Source: Pohlia nutans (Eukaryota > Streptophyta > Bryopsida > Bryales > Mniaceae). From it: a DNA stretch of 64,000 nt. Shown here piece by piece: positions 1 to 13,611 of this stretch. The notes beneath the pieces were generated by a model that was given only the letters and a program-made list of their open reading frames with translations, did not search any database and was not told where the DNA came from. The number at the start of each line of letters is the position of its first letter. Positions within the stretch are counted from its first letter, which is position 1. A program made the position numbers and the translations under genes. Location: NCBI GenBank assembly GCA_022496805.1, contig CM040086.1, positions 9,054,501 to 9,118,500 on the forward strand, in the 5' to 3' direction.

Positions 1-369
1 GAGGTTGGTTTTCATGCCCTAAGTTCGAGAACGATTAGGTCACTTCGGTGATAAGGTTTTTTCTGTCAATGCTATCATCGCAAGGTTGACTTTAGTATGA
101 ATTGCAAATTTTGCGCAAATACTTTTTGCGTTTTCAAGCTTCATAAGACATCGAGCATATCTGTATGATTTTTTAGTGAGGTCCTGATAACGATTGTTTC
201 ATTTCCCTTGTTTCGCAATGCTATTTTCGCATTAGGGAAGTCAGCGACATTTCTGTGGAGCTAGGTCGATGTGATGGTCTTTGTCTTGCTATTGTTCCAG
301 GACATAGATTTGTGGGGAATTGATTTTACCTTGGTGCTTACAGAGTTGGCTTATTTTGGTTCATGGCAG

Positions 370-3300
370 CCGGGATGCGCAGAGTATTTTCCTACCAAGG
401 ATTTAGCAGGCGCTCAGCTTGTGCAAATCAAGGTACTCTGCCTTTTGTATATCTTGAGCGTTAATTAGTGGTAATATTAGGTTTTTTGCAACTTAACCAG
501 GAAGTGCCAGGAGTTCTACTTTGATAGGTAGAATAGATGTTTGAACACGTGCATTATAAAAGAACTTGAAGGCGTATTATTTCTTTCCTCTGTTGAATTA
601 ATTTTTTTAAAGTTCCCAACTCTAGGTGAGTTCTTTTGCTCCTTTCTGTTTAGTAGACAGTCGAAACTAGCATGCAAGGACTCACGAATTCCTTGTCTTT
701 CTTTGATCCAGATCGGTGGTAGTTGGAATCGATTCAGGGAAGATGCTACGGGGAGGGTTATCTGGAACCAAGACAGTTCAGGAAATAAATATAATGACGA
801 TAATCACAGTGGTGGACGGGCTGAGATGGGGGAGACATACCCAGTGCCTGATATGGAAGGTGAGGATTGGAACTGGCTGCTAAGTTCTGGTTGAGTTTTC
901 TTGGTGCTACTGCATGTCGTAACGTGGGTGTGAGTTCCAGAGCAATTGGATGTCTTAGTGCAGGATCTTACTTCTGTGGATGAAACAGGCTTGGAGGATG
1001 TTCACAACCAAGGGAAGCAAAGAGGGAGCGATGAAAAAGTTGGGCGTGATGTTTCTAGTAGGCCAATGTCTGGACCGGGTAGAGGTCCTCTAGGCTCTGC
1101 ACTTTTGCATTATTTCACTCGATGGAGCAGTTATGGAGCGTCTTGCTTCAAGAGCGCTGAACAAAGTATCCGGAGCTTTTGGCAAGTTTGGGTGAGTTAA
1201 GGTCCTTTGTAATTTTTTTTGTTTTCAACTTGTTGTAAGGAGTTAGTGCTGCCTATCAACATATTATCGCTTTCAGGATCCTGTGGCATTTGTTGTTGAT
1301 TCTGTAATGGCTTCTTACTATGCGCATTAGACAGATATGCTGTTCAGGCGCCCCTGCTTGTTAGATCCTACAGGTCCAATATTTTCAATTATGCTAGCAT
1401 AAAGCTCTATGTACTTGTTAGAAAGTAGTGCGAAGCTGTGAAACGTTGTGTATATGGTGACCAATATTGGGGGGAACAGAGAATTACAGGTTGGGAGCCT
1501 TTCACAACAACACCAAAATTGGACCGCCGCACAGTTGCATGGAATAAGTTGGATTCTGTCCCAGGTATGCTAGTGCTTTCTCGTCGCCAATTTTTCTTAG
1601 TGCAGGTTGTTATTGCATCTCCATGCCACGTTGCTTGTCATATGTATGGTGTTATCAAGATAGGGTTCACGTTCTGCTCGACATTTTGTTGAAAAAGTCC
1701 ACCAAGTTTATCTCAATTTTGAGTCTAGATTGTGTTGGGTGAATGGCTGCAAGTCATGTTGCTGCTCTTAAAGCACAGGCTCTATACTTATGCTTGTATG
1801 TTAGAAGAAATTACAATTTTGGTAAATATTGTTAGAGTGTTTAGTTTGTGTTCTTTCTTGATTTGCCTTATTTATGTGCAGTGGATCTTTCAGAGAACGG
1901 GAGCAGATTGTCAGATCCAACGTACTTGTATAGCGCTGAGAAGGTAAGGAAGGCCTATTTTCCGACCTTACTATTTGGAAGTGTGAGTAGAATTCTCTTA
2001 TTTGGTAGGTGCTTTGCTGTCTGACTCTAGCTCATAAGTCTGCTTTGCCCCGTCCTCAGGGCTATCTAATGATGACGGAGACTGCCAAGTATCGACATGA
2101 CGTGAAGACTATTAACATCAGCGTTTCAGCTCATCATCCTTGTTTTGGAAACAGGTGGGTTTTCTTTTTGTGATTCTCCATCATTAGTAGTTGGAAATAT
2201 ATCTGCTGGCTGTTTCTATTTGTCATTTTTAATTGAAACACGTTTTAAGAGGTAATCGTTTTCTACCCGATGGTTGATTGGATGGTGACTGCCATTGCAT
2301 CTGCCAAATATAAACAGTCGGTCACTGTTCATTTGGAAGGCATATACTATGTTTTTGAAGCGTCATTATAATTTGACACTGTTTTGCATAGGAGTTCTGT
2401 GTCCTTTATTTGACTGTGACTGCTCGTGGAGACCATCTGTACTATGTAACTAAGAAGAATATCAAACACCTGAATGACCATAATAATGCTCTATCTGTTG
2501 GTTTCAGTTAAAATGCATGCTCTAAGAGGCATTAGATTGTCAAGTCTGTCTTTGGAGTCAAAGAGGTCATACGCTGTGAAACAAGAAGTTAGTGGCTTCC
2601 AAACGATAGTCTGTCTGACTCATAATACTAATCTCATGGTGAAACACTTTGGAAATCTGATGATCAAATGACATTATGCCTTAGAATGTCACGCAGCCTG
2701 AATAGGATTGGAGTGTCATGGTTATTGATGATTCCCTTAGGAGGGAATGTTGCTTTAGTCGTGAGTTCTGTGCTTATATTGGAAAAGAGTTGGCGGAATA
2801 GGAATTTATAGAAAGTTGACTTCGTGCATCTCTTTATCTTACGTTTTGTATAGGTGGCAGCAGTTTCTCATTGACAACTTTGTGGGCTATGACACAATCC
2901 TCACGAATAGTCTTCTCAGTGCTTGTGGACGAGGTACGAGTGGCATGCTGCTAGCAGTGCTTTTGTTTTTGTTTAGGGGAGTTGAACGCCCCGCCCTTCA
3001 TACGTGTACTTTTGAGGGAGGATCTTAGGGGGAATGTGGCTTGTTTTTTCCAGAAAGAGAAGCACTGCTAGTATGTTTCTGTATTCTACTAGAATCATGT
3101 CTCAAGAATCTTTGTAGGAGTATCTATGTAAATCTGATGCTCACAGGCTTGTGGATGGCAGGATCTTGTAGATCCTGTATCCATATTAGACCTGGTTTTT
3201 GTTTACGTCTACCTTTTCTGCTTAAATCATCTTCACATCTTACAATTCTCGTTTGTTGCAGGGTACCTGTATAATTTCCAGACTAAGGAGCTTTACAATT

Positions 3301-6300
3301 TGAACTATCAGCAAGAGTTTGTTAGTGTGTCTCAGGGAATAGAAGGTACATGTTCCGGACTTGGTTTAGATGCTTGTTCCCTCGTGTTGTTTTTCTAGTT
3401 GCCACAATTTGTTGTTGATATCGAGATAAAGAAAGGTGCATTTAAACATGATGTCTCTACTAGTTGTATTGAAACAGATATAAATAATGTTAGTATGAGC
3501 CACGGATAATAATTATCAATGTGGGTCATCACAATGGCGTATGATTATGTTATAGTAGGTTGGAATTGCAGCAAATGGGTGCTATTTTGAGAATTGACTA
3601 GAAGCTTGTCTGTTCACATGCTCACTGGTGGTTTTTACAATTTGAATAATGGTGAATCTTTCTGCTGATCGCAGACTACATTGTGTCCAAGTGCGGTGTG
3701 CTTATTACAACTCTCTTTGTCTTCTTCACGACTACGATGTCCGTTTCCTTCACTTTAAGAGAGACACAAGCGCGCATGCTGAAGTTTACTGGTAACAAAG
3801 AAACCATTTAAGTACTATGGGCGTGATATTTTGCCTTACTTATAATTAATTTTCTTTCACATAAAATAGTTTTATGACCGTTTCAAAGCTGCATATGTTG
3901 GTCTTGGAGTTCTTTTATTTTGCTAGAAATTCCCTTCAAGCTTGATGGCAATATTCTGTTGGGATGCTGTTAATGACTTCAAATTCCTTCTTGTAATTCT
4001 ACAGTGCAGTTGCAGCACCACGCTCGTCATCGGCTACCAACTTATCGCCTCATCTTCATTCACGTGGTTGAGTCGCTTGTTTTTGTTCCGGTGAGGCCAC
4101 TATTATCGTTATATCTTGCATACAGAGGGTTAATGAAAAAGGCTATTACGAAGGCTTTGGAGTTTGAACCACAGATTTTTTCAACACGTGCAATTGATTC
4201 TGTTTATAATCTATATATTAATGTACTTAGATGCCTACTTTACATTTGTAGTGATAGCCACCTTGGCAATCTATAGTGTTCAAATTTATTTCACTAGTTT
4301 CGATATACAATCGACCTTGTAATGTAAGCCAAATATTGTTTCATTTCTACTGATGCACTTGGTCTTGCTTGTAAAGGGCAATCTGCCTTGGGGGATTTGA
4401 GTGATCAGTAGGTGCTGTTCGAGAACTTCGGCTCCTTGAAATCCATGTTCGTCATATGTTTTAACAGTAGATGTTGTTTTGATTGGGGATGCAGATAATG
4501 ATTGGGATACTTTTTTTCCTGTTTGAGTTTTTCGATGACCAGCTGCTTGCGTTTCTGGTGCTCACATTGGTCTGGCTTTGCGAGCTCTTTACTATGATCA
4601 GGTATTGTTTCGGCCCCTTAGCGTCGAACCGTCCAGTTTCTGGATTGTCAAAAGCTTTTACCGGCCATTTGTAGGATTCCCTTGCTGCCCATTCAAATTG
4701 AGCTTAAAGTTGGTGTATGGCATCACTCGTATCGAAGCCAACAGACAATATCTCCCGACTTTCACTGTTTGATCTATCAGTATGCATGTGTTGGGGATTG
4801 TCTAATGCATTCTAGAGCAAAGCTTCTAATGGCATATGCTGTAATCGTTCTTTGCAGTGTGCGGACGCCCTTGTCGATGCAGTTCTTTCCGCGCTTCTTC
4901 TTCCTCTATTTTATGGCTTTCCACGTTTATTTCTTCTCCTACACTTACGGTGAGATTCCCAGCCCACTTCGTAGTTATTCGTTGTGCTTGTTATTTTGAG
5001 ATAAACTATCCAGTGTCAAACTAGATTTTGCGTGGTTACTTTATGAGGACTTGACAACAATTTAAAAGTTGTAGGAATCCTATCTGACATGTGTTGCTCG
5101 TACTGTGTGATCACACCCCTTCCATGTCTGCCAATATTAATTTGTTGAACAACCATGCTGACGCCAAACCAGATTTAGGCATAGGATTAGCAGCACTTCT
5201 CAGCCCACATTGTGCGATTGTTTGTGAGGTTGAACAATGACTTTTGCTTATTCCAAATTTATTTTTACTCTTTGGTCAGGATTCTCGTATCTTGCCTTCT
5301 CAACAACAGCAGCATTCATGCAGCATCTTGTTCTGTATTTCTGGAATCGCTTTGAGGTAAGGCACCTCAACTAGCAATCAGGTACTCTTGCATCAGGAAT
5401 ACGTATAAATGGGGTAAAAGATCACGGGCAAGTAGCTGTAGTTATATGAGGGGACATTTTCCTGTTGCATAGATCTGGTAGTAAGAGAACACCACATCTT
5501 TCAAATTGTTCACGATCTCAAACTTGCGTCAATTTGGTAGCGTTTGCACGAGATAAGCCAATGGTGTTGACGTTTGAAGACAGGAAACATTTAGTGTATC
5601 TCGTGAATACCAGTACAATGCATTCATTTGGTCTTTTGATGAGATAATGAACGAGATCTTTTGTTTCTGTTGTGATTGCAGATACCTGCTCTACAATTTT
5701 ATTTGCGTCGGCAGGCGATGCTGCAGCAACAAGGAGTGCATATAACGTCCTCTGCCATTCTCACCTCCACTGTTCACCTTAGCCGAGGCAGTCACACCAA
5801 CAACTCGAGTCAGACCAACAGAGATAACAACAACAACCGTGCAGGAAGTCCAGACAACCAAATTGGTAGAGGTTCTGGAACTGTCCCTAGAATTGGTGGC
5901 GAAATTGCAAGTCCTAGGACTCCAGGGACAAGTTCTAATGCTGTCGACACTTCAAACACTGTGCATGAAGATCCTGTTCATGAAGGCTCTAGTTTTGACG
6001 TCAATACGCCCAGTGACCTTGATTTGATTTCACCTGCGTTGAGGAGGTGGTCGAACAGCGCAGGACAAGATATGGACAGCACATTTTGGAGGAGAAACCT
6101 AAATTTAGACAGGTTGCAAAGGACTAGAGAACGGGATGCCAGGTTTCGGGACGCTGGATTTGGCACTGAAGTATCTGAGGAAGCTGCAACCACTAGTCCT
6201 CTTATGCACAGTTCTTCTTATAGTGCATATAGCTCAATATTGCCCTGGATACTGGGAGGCTCTTCTCTTTTCTTACCAGTATTTCATGAACAGTCACGAA

Positions 6301-6425
6301 ACAGCGATGAAGCCGTTGTCACAGATTTTAATACAACCCCTATGAACTCGACCGCACCCGAAAGTGGAGTGACAGAGGAGGGATTAAGGCATCGTCACGT
6401 TGCAAACCCGGCGGGCAACACTTGA
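370..6425 (+). CDS. Membralin-like ER multipass membrane protein (5' partial)
   Basis: Spliced gene; family known from animal membralin/TMEM259 (an ER-associated degradation partner) and a plant orthologue. Exons with matching phases: 370-432, 712-859, 941-1191, about 1429-1564 (start uncertain), 1882-1943, 2060-2154, 2854-2933, 3262-3345, 3675-3791, 4005-4090, 4495-4601, 4858-4949, 5280-5356, 5682-6425. A small exon near 1277-1303 is possible; 1192-1881 is the unresolved part. The first visible exon starts at a family-typical PGC motif, so the N-terminal exon with the first membrane span lies upstream of the window. Conserved blocks include SAHHPCFGNRWQQ, VGYDTILTNSLL and GYLYNFQTKELYNLNY. 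About five hydrophobic spans follow (exons 3675-5356), then a long polar Ser/Asn-rich tail of about 245 residues in the last exon, ending at TGA. Identification rests on recalled family blocks; splice phases from 1882 onward are fully consistent. Confidence 0.85.
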
Positions 6426-7257
6426 TGTGCCGGACTTGACCTTTGTTCCTTTTGTTCTCCGAGTTTTCTATAATTTTTAGCCTGCAGTAAGTCTATGCAG
6501 CGGTCGTAGTGGTTTTAAAAGGTTGACGTTTTTGCAACCAAACGGGAGCAGATTTGCTGAGGAGATAGGGGGAGCGAGTACAGGTACTGATACTGCTCAT
6601 GACTGAACATCTTTGTACATTTTGTCTTATACGATTCTTTAGACGAGAGGGTGTGATGAGCTGGTTTACCACCGCAACACCAGTGTCTGGAAGTAGGTAG
6701 CTGCAGTACTTTCTATACCTCTGAAACAAGAGGGTCTTTAATTTACGCATTAGCCAGGAATGAAAAGCTAGGAGTAGCTAGTAGACTGCTCTTCAAAGAT
6801 GTTTTATGAAATTCTTGTGAGGAAGGCGGCCTAGGTATCACTACCATCTTTTGGTTTGTATAATATTCACTTCTTTTCATATTGTGGCTCTCTTCTACAA
6901 GAGCAACGTAGTTGGAGCGTTACTTACCGAGCAGAATATAGAGTTTTGTATCTTCTTTTCTCCATGTGTTATTTCATCAGGAACTTGATGGTGGATTTAG
7001 TGACGTACAGTATCAACCGGAGTTTCTTAATTAACCTTATTCTGTTTTATGTTGGAAATAAATTGTGAATGGCTAAACTGTGATTCATTCAGCACGTGGA
7101 AGGAGAAAATAAAACCATGACACCTAAGAGGCAGACATACCAATTACTTAACAAATTTTCCCTCATGTACCCAAGGTGAACATTTTGTAATCTAGAATGT
7201 ACACCTTCTGTGCATGAGGGCGGAATTGAGTGCTAGGTGGTAACGGGCATGTTTACC
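6426..7257. other. 3' flank of the membralin gene
   Basis: No coding exon seen. Probably 3' UTR for the first few hundred bases, then intergenic DNA up to the first TTAA element. No convincing polyadenylation site can be picked by eye. Confidence 0.5.
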
Positions 7258-7261
7258 TTAA

Positions 7262-8064
7262 CCCTTTAGTGCCAAGGGTACTAAAGCTGGGAGCACTGGA
7301 TTTCAGTGCTTTTTTTCACTGTGGTTGAGACTACCAAAAATAGAATGGATTAAATTAGAAAGTAGTTGTACAATTCTATTATCAACTGGAGAGCACACAT
7401 TTTATTAAAATTTGAGAATCATTCAATGGTGGGATTGAAAGATTACAGTATGTATTTGACTGTATAATGCACGTTCAAAAATGAGATTTTGGGGGGGTGT
7501 GTGACTTCAAAGTTAAATAGAATTTGGGTTAAATTTTCAAGAATGAAAGTAAAGAAGTTCAACGATGCCCTATGTCAACACCTCTCCATTGCAATCTTTC
7601 ATATCAAGAATAGACTCACACATAATTATTGTGAATTTTATAAGTGAAAGTGACTTATCCATATACGGTTTGGGACAAAAATTTATACGTTGAAAATTGA
7701 CATGAGTGGGTACATTAGTCAAGATCGGATTACACACTCTAATGAAAGATGAAGAAGAGAACACAATTCAAAAAAATAAAACAAGATAACAAACTTCCAA
7801 ACACAAGAAATACTGCATAATACATGTGTTGTATTTGTAAGTATTTACTGAATTTTCAAGTATTTGCAGTGTTTTTGCGTTTTGTTAATAGGTATTTTGA
7901 TAGTTGTACGATTCCAAATTGAAAATTTCTTTTTCTAGAAGGTGTGTAATGTATATGACAAAATCTAAACTTCAAAACTGAAGTTCAAATTCTTTACGGA
8001 TTCTTTGCTATTTGCATTTCGGACGTTGTAGTGACCATAATGTGGTCAGCTGGGCACTAAAGGG
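7262..8064 (-). mobile_element. TTAA-flanked non-autonomous element, 803 bp family (copy 1)
   Basis: Bounded by TTAA at 7258-7261 and 8065-8068. Termini CCCTTTAGTGCC and GGCACTAAAGGG are perfect 12-bp inverted repeats. A second copy of exactly the same length lies in opposite orientation at 38556-39358, about 90-95% identical by eye. TTAA duplication plus a CCC-start terminus is the signature of piggyBac-superfamily elements. No transposase is encoded. A 64-codon ORF on the minus strand is shared with copy 2 but has no recognisable domain. Confidence 0.85.
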
Positions 8065-8068
8065 TTAA

Positions 8069-9194
8069 CCTTGTAACGTCCCAATTCAACACTGATTTTG
8101 AAGATACATTATAAAATGTCTGATGATAACAAAAATGGAGTTGATGTACGAAGTTAAGTTGTAAATGTCAATGTGAAGACTACATTTGTTCAATTGGATT
8201 TATCATATTTTTTATTAATAAATTGTAACTAAATTTTCAAACTTTTCTTTTGAAATTCAATTGAAAATCCCAAATTAACCCCTAAAGGACCGGGGGGTGT
8301 TGAACTTAGCTCTTGTTTTCTTGACTAGCATTTGTAGCAAGCTCAATTCCTCATTGGTGTGGGGTAAACTTGACAATCCGCACCGTTGAAACTAAAGAAG
8401 ACTTACGTAGCTTTTTTATGAAAAAAAATCAACAAAATCGCATAATTTTTGAGAAAATGCCACCGTTGAGAAGATTGATGGAACTTGTTTGGGGTATTTT
8501 GAATGTACACGTGCTAAAATCGGATTGTTCAAAAGTGCTCCAAAAATTTTGAAATTTTTACTGTGAGTAGAAATCATCATTTAAAACATGTGGAAAAAAT
8601 TTCAAGTAATTTGGAGGTGCGAGGAGGAAGATATGAGGGTCTGAAGTGACGCCAAAATATCCACTGTGCAACTCAAAAAAATCACCAAAAATCGCTCACA
8701 TGATGAATTTCACTCGATCAAGAAGTACCTATAGATTTGGCTCTCAAAAAGAGCCAGGGTATCTTTGTTGCTCATCTTACAATTCAAAGCCCAAGATCCC
8801 AAAATTTCCCACTTTCTAGTTCCAGAAGCCCCCTGGGGGCCTTACGGTCCTTTAGGGGTTAACAAAAATGAAATTAAAAATTGTTGCAATGAATTTGGAA
8901 TAACATGCTTTACAAGATGGTATGATTTCCACTATTTGATTATACTTATTTTGGAAAATTATGTTTAAGATCTCACTTTTTTGAACTAAAAATGAAACTT
9001 GACATAAACTAATTATGTTATTTAAAAAAAATCAAAATATCTTATTTTGAAGATCCACACCATACAAATGATAGTCAATTAGCACAAGAATCAAGAGAAA
9101 TTTTGATGGATGAAAAAATGTACACGATGTAGTCAAGAGAAAGGTTACTCAATATGTTCGTGATTCATTACATGGACTCATGCGTGTCAAAGGG
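8069..9194. mobile_element. TTAA-flanked element, family B (copy 1), carrying a nested element
   Basis: Left TTAA (8065-8068) is shared with the preceding element; right TTAA at 9195-9198. Internal sequence (AACACTGATTTTGAA near the left end, TGTCAAAGGG at the right end) matches family B copies at 28018-29448, about 37412-37981 (inverted) and 41988-42527. It is lengthened by the insertion at 8279-8859. It also holds at 8965-8968 the unfilled TTAA that is occupied by an insertion in the copy at 28018. Confidence 0.75.
8279..8859. mobile_element. TTAA-flanked element, family C (nested in family B)
   Basis: 581 bp with TTAA at 8275-8278 and 8860-8863. Termini CCCCTAAAGGACCG and CGGTCCTTTAGGGG are perfect 14-bp inverted repeats. 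The family B copy at 28200-28203 has a single uninterrupted TTAA at the corresponding place, which serves as an empty site. Non-autonomous; no domain-bearing ORF. Confidence 0.85.
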
Positions 9195-9198
9195 TTAA

Positions 9199-10069
9199 GC
9201 ACTTCATGCTTAATTAGAGGGTTTTATGTTAAGTACAATAAAAGCTTTTATGTTAATCATACTATGATAGTCGTGAATTATATTGCAACATTGGCATCAT
9301 GATCAATACTAAAAAAAAACATTTATGAATGAAATACAACATGTACAATTGTAATACTCGATACACCGATTATTGTCATTATTGTGAGTCACAAAATTAG
9401 TTTGAGATTTCCACCAATCCTCCATTAGTGTGAGACTTTACACACAATCCTTATTTACTACTCACTGTGAGAATTAATAACCTCAATTATCTGGAAAGTT
9501 AAGAAATTCACTCTGTAAGTTGGATTGCCTCATGAATACAGTACCCAGCCATAAAGGTCAGCATCTCATGTTGCATAATTATTTGTTTTGGAAAATTTAT
9601 TTTCAACAATTTCAAATTCTAGGAATATGTTTCAAGGTTCTCTTTTTAATATAAAAAATAGATTATCTCTTAAAAAAGACTTTGAATCCTAAAAATTTGG
9701 GCTTTTCTTTGGGCTCTTTTTTAATTTAATATCTCACTTTTGAAACTAAAAAATTTAAAAGAATTATAATAAAAATCCTAAATCACATCCTCGGAACAAA
9801 AATGAATTGTCCTACCTTTTAAACCCTTAAACATCAAAGGTCCTCTTTAATCATATATATTTTTCATTTATTTTTTCCTACAAGCATAAGATTTGTCATA
9901 TTTCACTAATAATTTGAAAAATGTTCATGTATCTGAATAAATATCAATAACCTGATAGAAGATATATATTATACACTAATTTCTAAACATCAAAATCTAT
10001 TATAACTATATAGTCAAACTAAAAACAAGTCACAACTGACATTTAGAACACTTTCAGACAAGTCACCTT
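9199..10069. other. AT-rich intergenic DNA
   Basis: No gene, RNA or clear element recognised. Confidence 0.5.
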
Positions 10070-13000
10070 GAATAAGATTTCTATTAGTGAAAGCATCACT
10101 TTACTCATTAAAACAACAACCTATTTTGAGAGTGATGACTTATTAGTGTTTTTTTGAAAAGAAGAATAAGATAAATAGTACATTCCATTTCAAATACTTA
10201 GGGTTCATTCTACTCATGGATGCCAATTCACATTATGACAATAGATTTGACTCGTGCAATGAAGTAACTTGATCGTTAGAATCAAAACTTGAAGTGATGA
10301 TAATGTATTGAATCAGTAATTACAATAAGAGATTTTGCCTTTTGCATCATTTTTATCAATAAGAATCAAAAAACATTGACCATATCAATGTTTAACTTGT
10401 GTTCACTAAAGGTTAATAGTATTTTTAATATAAATAAATGAAATGACAATTATAGATGTACTTTTAGTTGGTTGTGCGGTAGTTTAAGAATTGTTTAGGG
10501 GATTAGATGTACACATTTCAAAAATTTATACATTGTAAAATGATATAATTTTGTTTGCAATGATATTTTCTTACTTGTACTCACGTTTACTATTTAAAAC
10601 AACAACCTTATTTGATAGTGGTAACTTAGTGTGTTTCATTCACATGAAGAGTAAGGTAATACGTCCCATTCCTAATAGTTGATATTTTAAGCACCTAATG
10701 TGAGGTCCATTGTAAATGCAAATTGTCACGATGACAATAAATTTGACTCACAATAAAGTGACTTGATAGCTTTAATCAAAGCTTGAAATGATGATAATGA
10801 GTTGAGTCAGTGATCACAGTAAGTACCTTTATTTTTTGCATTATTTTTACAAACAAGAATTAAAGAACATTGACCATATTAGACTATCAACGCTTATTTT
10901 GCGTGTACTAAAAGAAACATTGTGTTTATTATTGGTGAGTGAAATGACCATTATAGATGCACCTTTAGTCACTTGTGAGGTAGTCTAAGAACTATTTAAG
11001 AGATTAGGCCTACACACTTCAACAAATTTATAAAAAATCATATTTTGTCAAAAATAATATAATTTTGTTTGCGGTAATATTTTCTTACATGTACCCGTAT
11101 TTATTGTCAAAAACAACCTCTTCTAGTAGTGGTACAACTTATTGTATTTGATCTACATGAAAAGTAAGGTAGTACATCCCATTTTTAATAGTTGACTATT
11201 TTAGGCACCTAATATAATGTTCATTTTACTCGTGAATGCAAATTGTCACAGTCACAATAGACTGACATAATGGCCATGAGCAATACTTGAAATGATGGTA
11301 ATGAATTGAGTTAGTGATCACAATGAGAACTTTTACCTTTTTGCATTATTTTTACTAACAAGAATCAAATAACATTGAACATGTAGGGCTTGATTTTGTT
11401 TTCACTGGAAATATATATTGCGCTTACTATTGGTGAGTGAAATGACTATTATAGATGCACTTTTAGTTGGATATGGAGTTAAAATGATGTCCATTCCAGT
11501 GATGAATGCAAACTGACAATGTCACAATAGGTTTGACTTACAATCCTAGGGAGGTCACTTCCAAAATTTTATTAAACCACCTAAAAAAATATAGGATGCT
11601 TTTAATTCTTTGTAGCGAAATATCTATAATTTTTTTAGAAATACCATAGCTTAAATGAAATGGCCCAAATGGTATTATATCTAAAGTAGGGTAAGTGAAA
11701 AGTATAGGTAGTATTTAATTTTTATTAATAAAGTAAAGTTTGTAATATTTAAAAGAACAAAGAATTTTTGTTAGGTCCAATGAAAATCCTTGGATTGAAT
11801 GAGAAATTGCCTCAATTGCCTATTTCCTAAACGGGACTTGGAGGCTCGTGTCTAAAATGTCTTTATTCAGGGTAAATAGTAGAGTGGTAGCTAGTGCATT
11901 GGGATAGATGACATTTTTGTGCTTGAACTTCTGCCCCTTGCAAACAATTATATTGTTGGGTATTTGATTCTCTATTGGATTCATGTTGTTCGTTTGTTAA
12001 ATTGTGTTTTTAAACAAATTACTTGAAATGTGACACTTGTTCAACTTTTTTGTTTGTTCTAGATTCTATTCATGTTTTTAAGGTAAGCACATTAATGACA
12101 ACACTTTAGGAACTGTGCACAATTGTCATTATTTGAAAGTTCCATTCATGTATTGTTGTTGTTTATTATGTATTAATGTCAATTTATGCCAAGATTCCAT
12201 GATTTTGATAAATGGTACGATTTATAAACAAAATAGGGTTTATATAATAACTTAATGGTGGAAATTATATTTACATATGAGGTCTTGAAAAATACCTTAA
12301 AGTACCATTTTATCTACTAATTGGGTACAACTTATTTAAGAAATTTAAATAAATAGCCCGTCTTTAATTATCTCCGGACCGCACTTGGTTTACAATAGTA
12401 TACAATATGTGACATCCTTGTGTTTACAATGGTCGGAATGACATGATGACCACATTCAAAGCTTGAAGTGATGATAATGAATTGAGTTTGTGTTCACAAT
12501 AAGAACTGTTACCTTTTGCATTATCTTTACCCATAAGAATCAAAGAACATTGATTATTTTTAGGATTTGATTTTTTGTTTACTAAAGGGATATACTCCAT
12601 ATTTTCTATAGGTGAGTGAAATGACCATTATAGATGGAGTTTGAGTCGGATATGATATAGTCTAAACACTATTTAGGGGATTAGGCCTACCACTTTAAAA
12701 CTTTATGGAAGTCATACTTTGTCAAAAATGATATAATTTTGTTTGCAATGATAATATCTCACAAGTGTCTCCATATTTTTTGTAAAAAAAATAACTTTGT
12801 TTGGTAGTGGTAACTTAGTGTATTTCATCTACAAGAAGAGTAAAGTAGATAGACATTCCGTCCCATCTCTAATAGTTGACTTATTTTAGGCAATTAAAAT
12901 GAGGTTTATTTGAGTCATGAATGCAAACTAACACTGTCACAATAAATTTGACTCACAATGGAGTGACTTCACGCCCAACTCAAAGCTTGAAGTGATGATA

Positions 13001-13270
13001 ATAAATTGAATGAATGATCACAAAAATAACTTTTACTTTTTGCAATACTTTTACTAATAAGAATAAAAGAATGTTGACCAATCTAGGTCTTGACTTTGTA
13101 TCCACTAAAAGTAAATATTGTGTTTACTATACATGAGTGAAATGACCATTACAAATGCGTTTTTAGTTAGTTATGAGGTAGTTTATGAATTATTTAGGAG
13201 CTAGGCCTTAAAATACTTAAAAATTTTATGAAAGAAATCTTACTTTGTCAAAATGATGTAATTTAAATTG
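10070..13270. repeat. Satellite A, ~500 bp tandem units
   Basis: A diverged tandem repeat. The block beginning AAATGAC-ATTATAGATG recurs near 10440, 10939, 11440, 12618 and 13139, giving spacings of about 496, 501 and 521 bp; one interval is longer because of an insertion. Companion blocks (TTGACTCACAAT, AAAGCTTGAAGTGATGATAA, GAACATTGACCAT) keep the same order in each unit. No coding potential. Boundaries are approximate. Confidence 0.75.
11545..12423. mobile_element. Insertion in satellite A with a 7-bp direct repeat
   Basis: About 879 bp foreign to the satellite unit, flanked by TTACAAT at 11538-11544 and 12424-12430. Uninterrupted units read TTGACTCACAAT-GGAGTGAC across this point, so the duplication marks a probable insertion. 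No terminal inverted repeat, LTR or ORF recognised, so the class is unknown. Confidence 0.4.
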
Positions 13271-13611
13271 CCATAATAAGACTACCCTAGTACATTAGCA
13301 CTTTGCCAGTAATTAGACACTAATACACACTGACCACAATGTAGGACAACTAGTCACATGACGCAAATAGTGTAGTTGACGTAATCCGGCAAAAGGACGC
13401 ATGTGTGGATTTGTAGTATTGTATGTACACAACCATAAGGTTGACAAGAAATAATTATATAAAGACAAACCCAAATCTATAGGAAACTCTTTTTTCAACA
13501 AACATTCTATTTTTTATAATTCAAAAGAAGGAATGGTCCTAAAAAGTGTCCATGACATTTGGGAAACAAATTAATTATTGGGCATGACCTGATCAAATTT
13601 TTTAATTTTTT

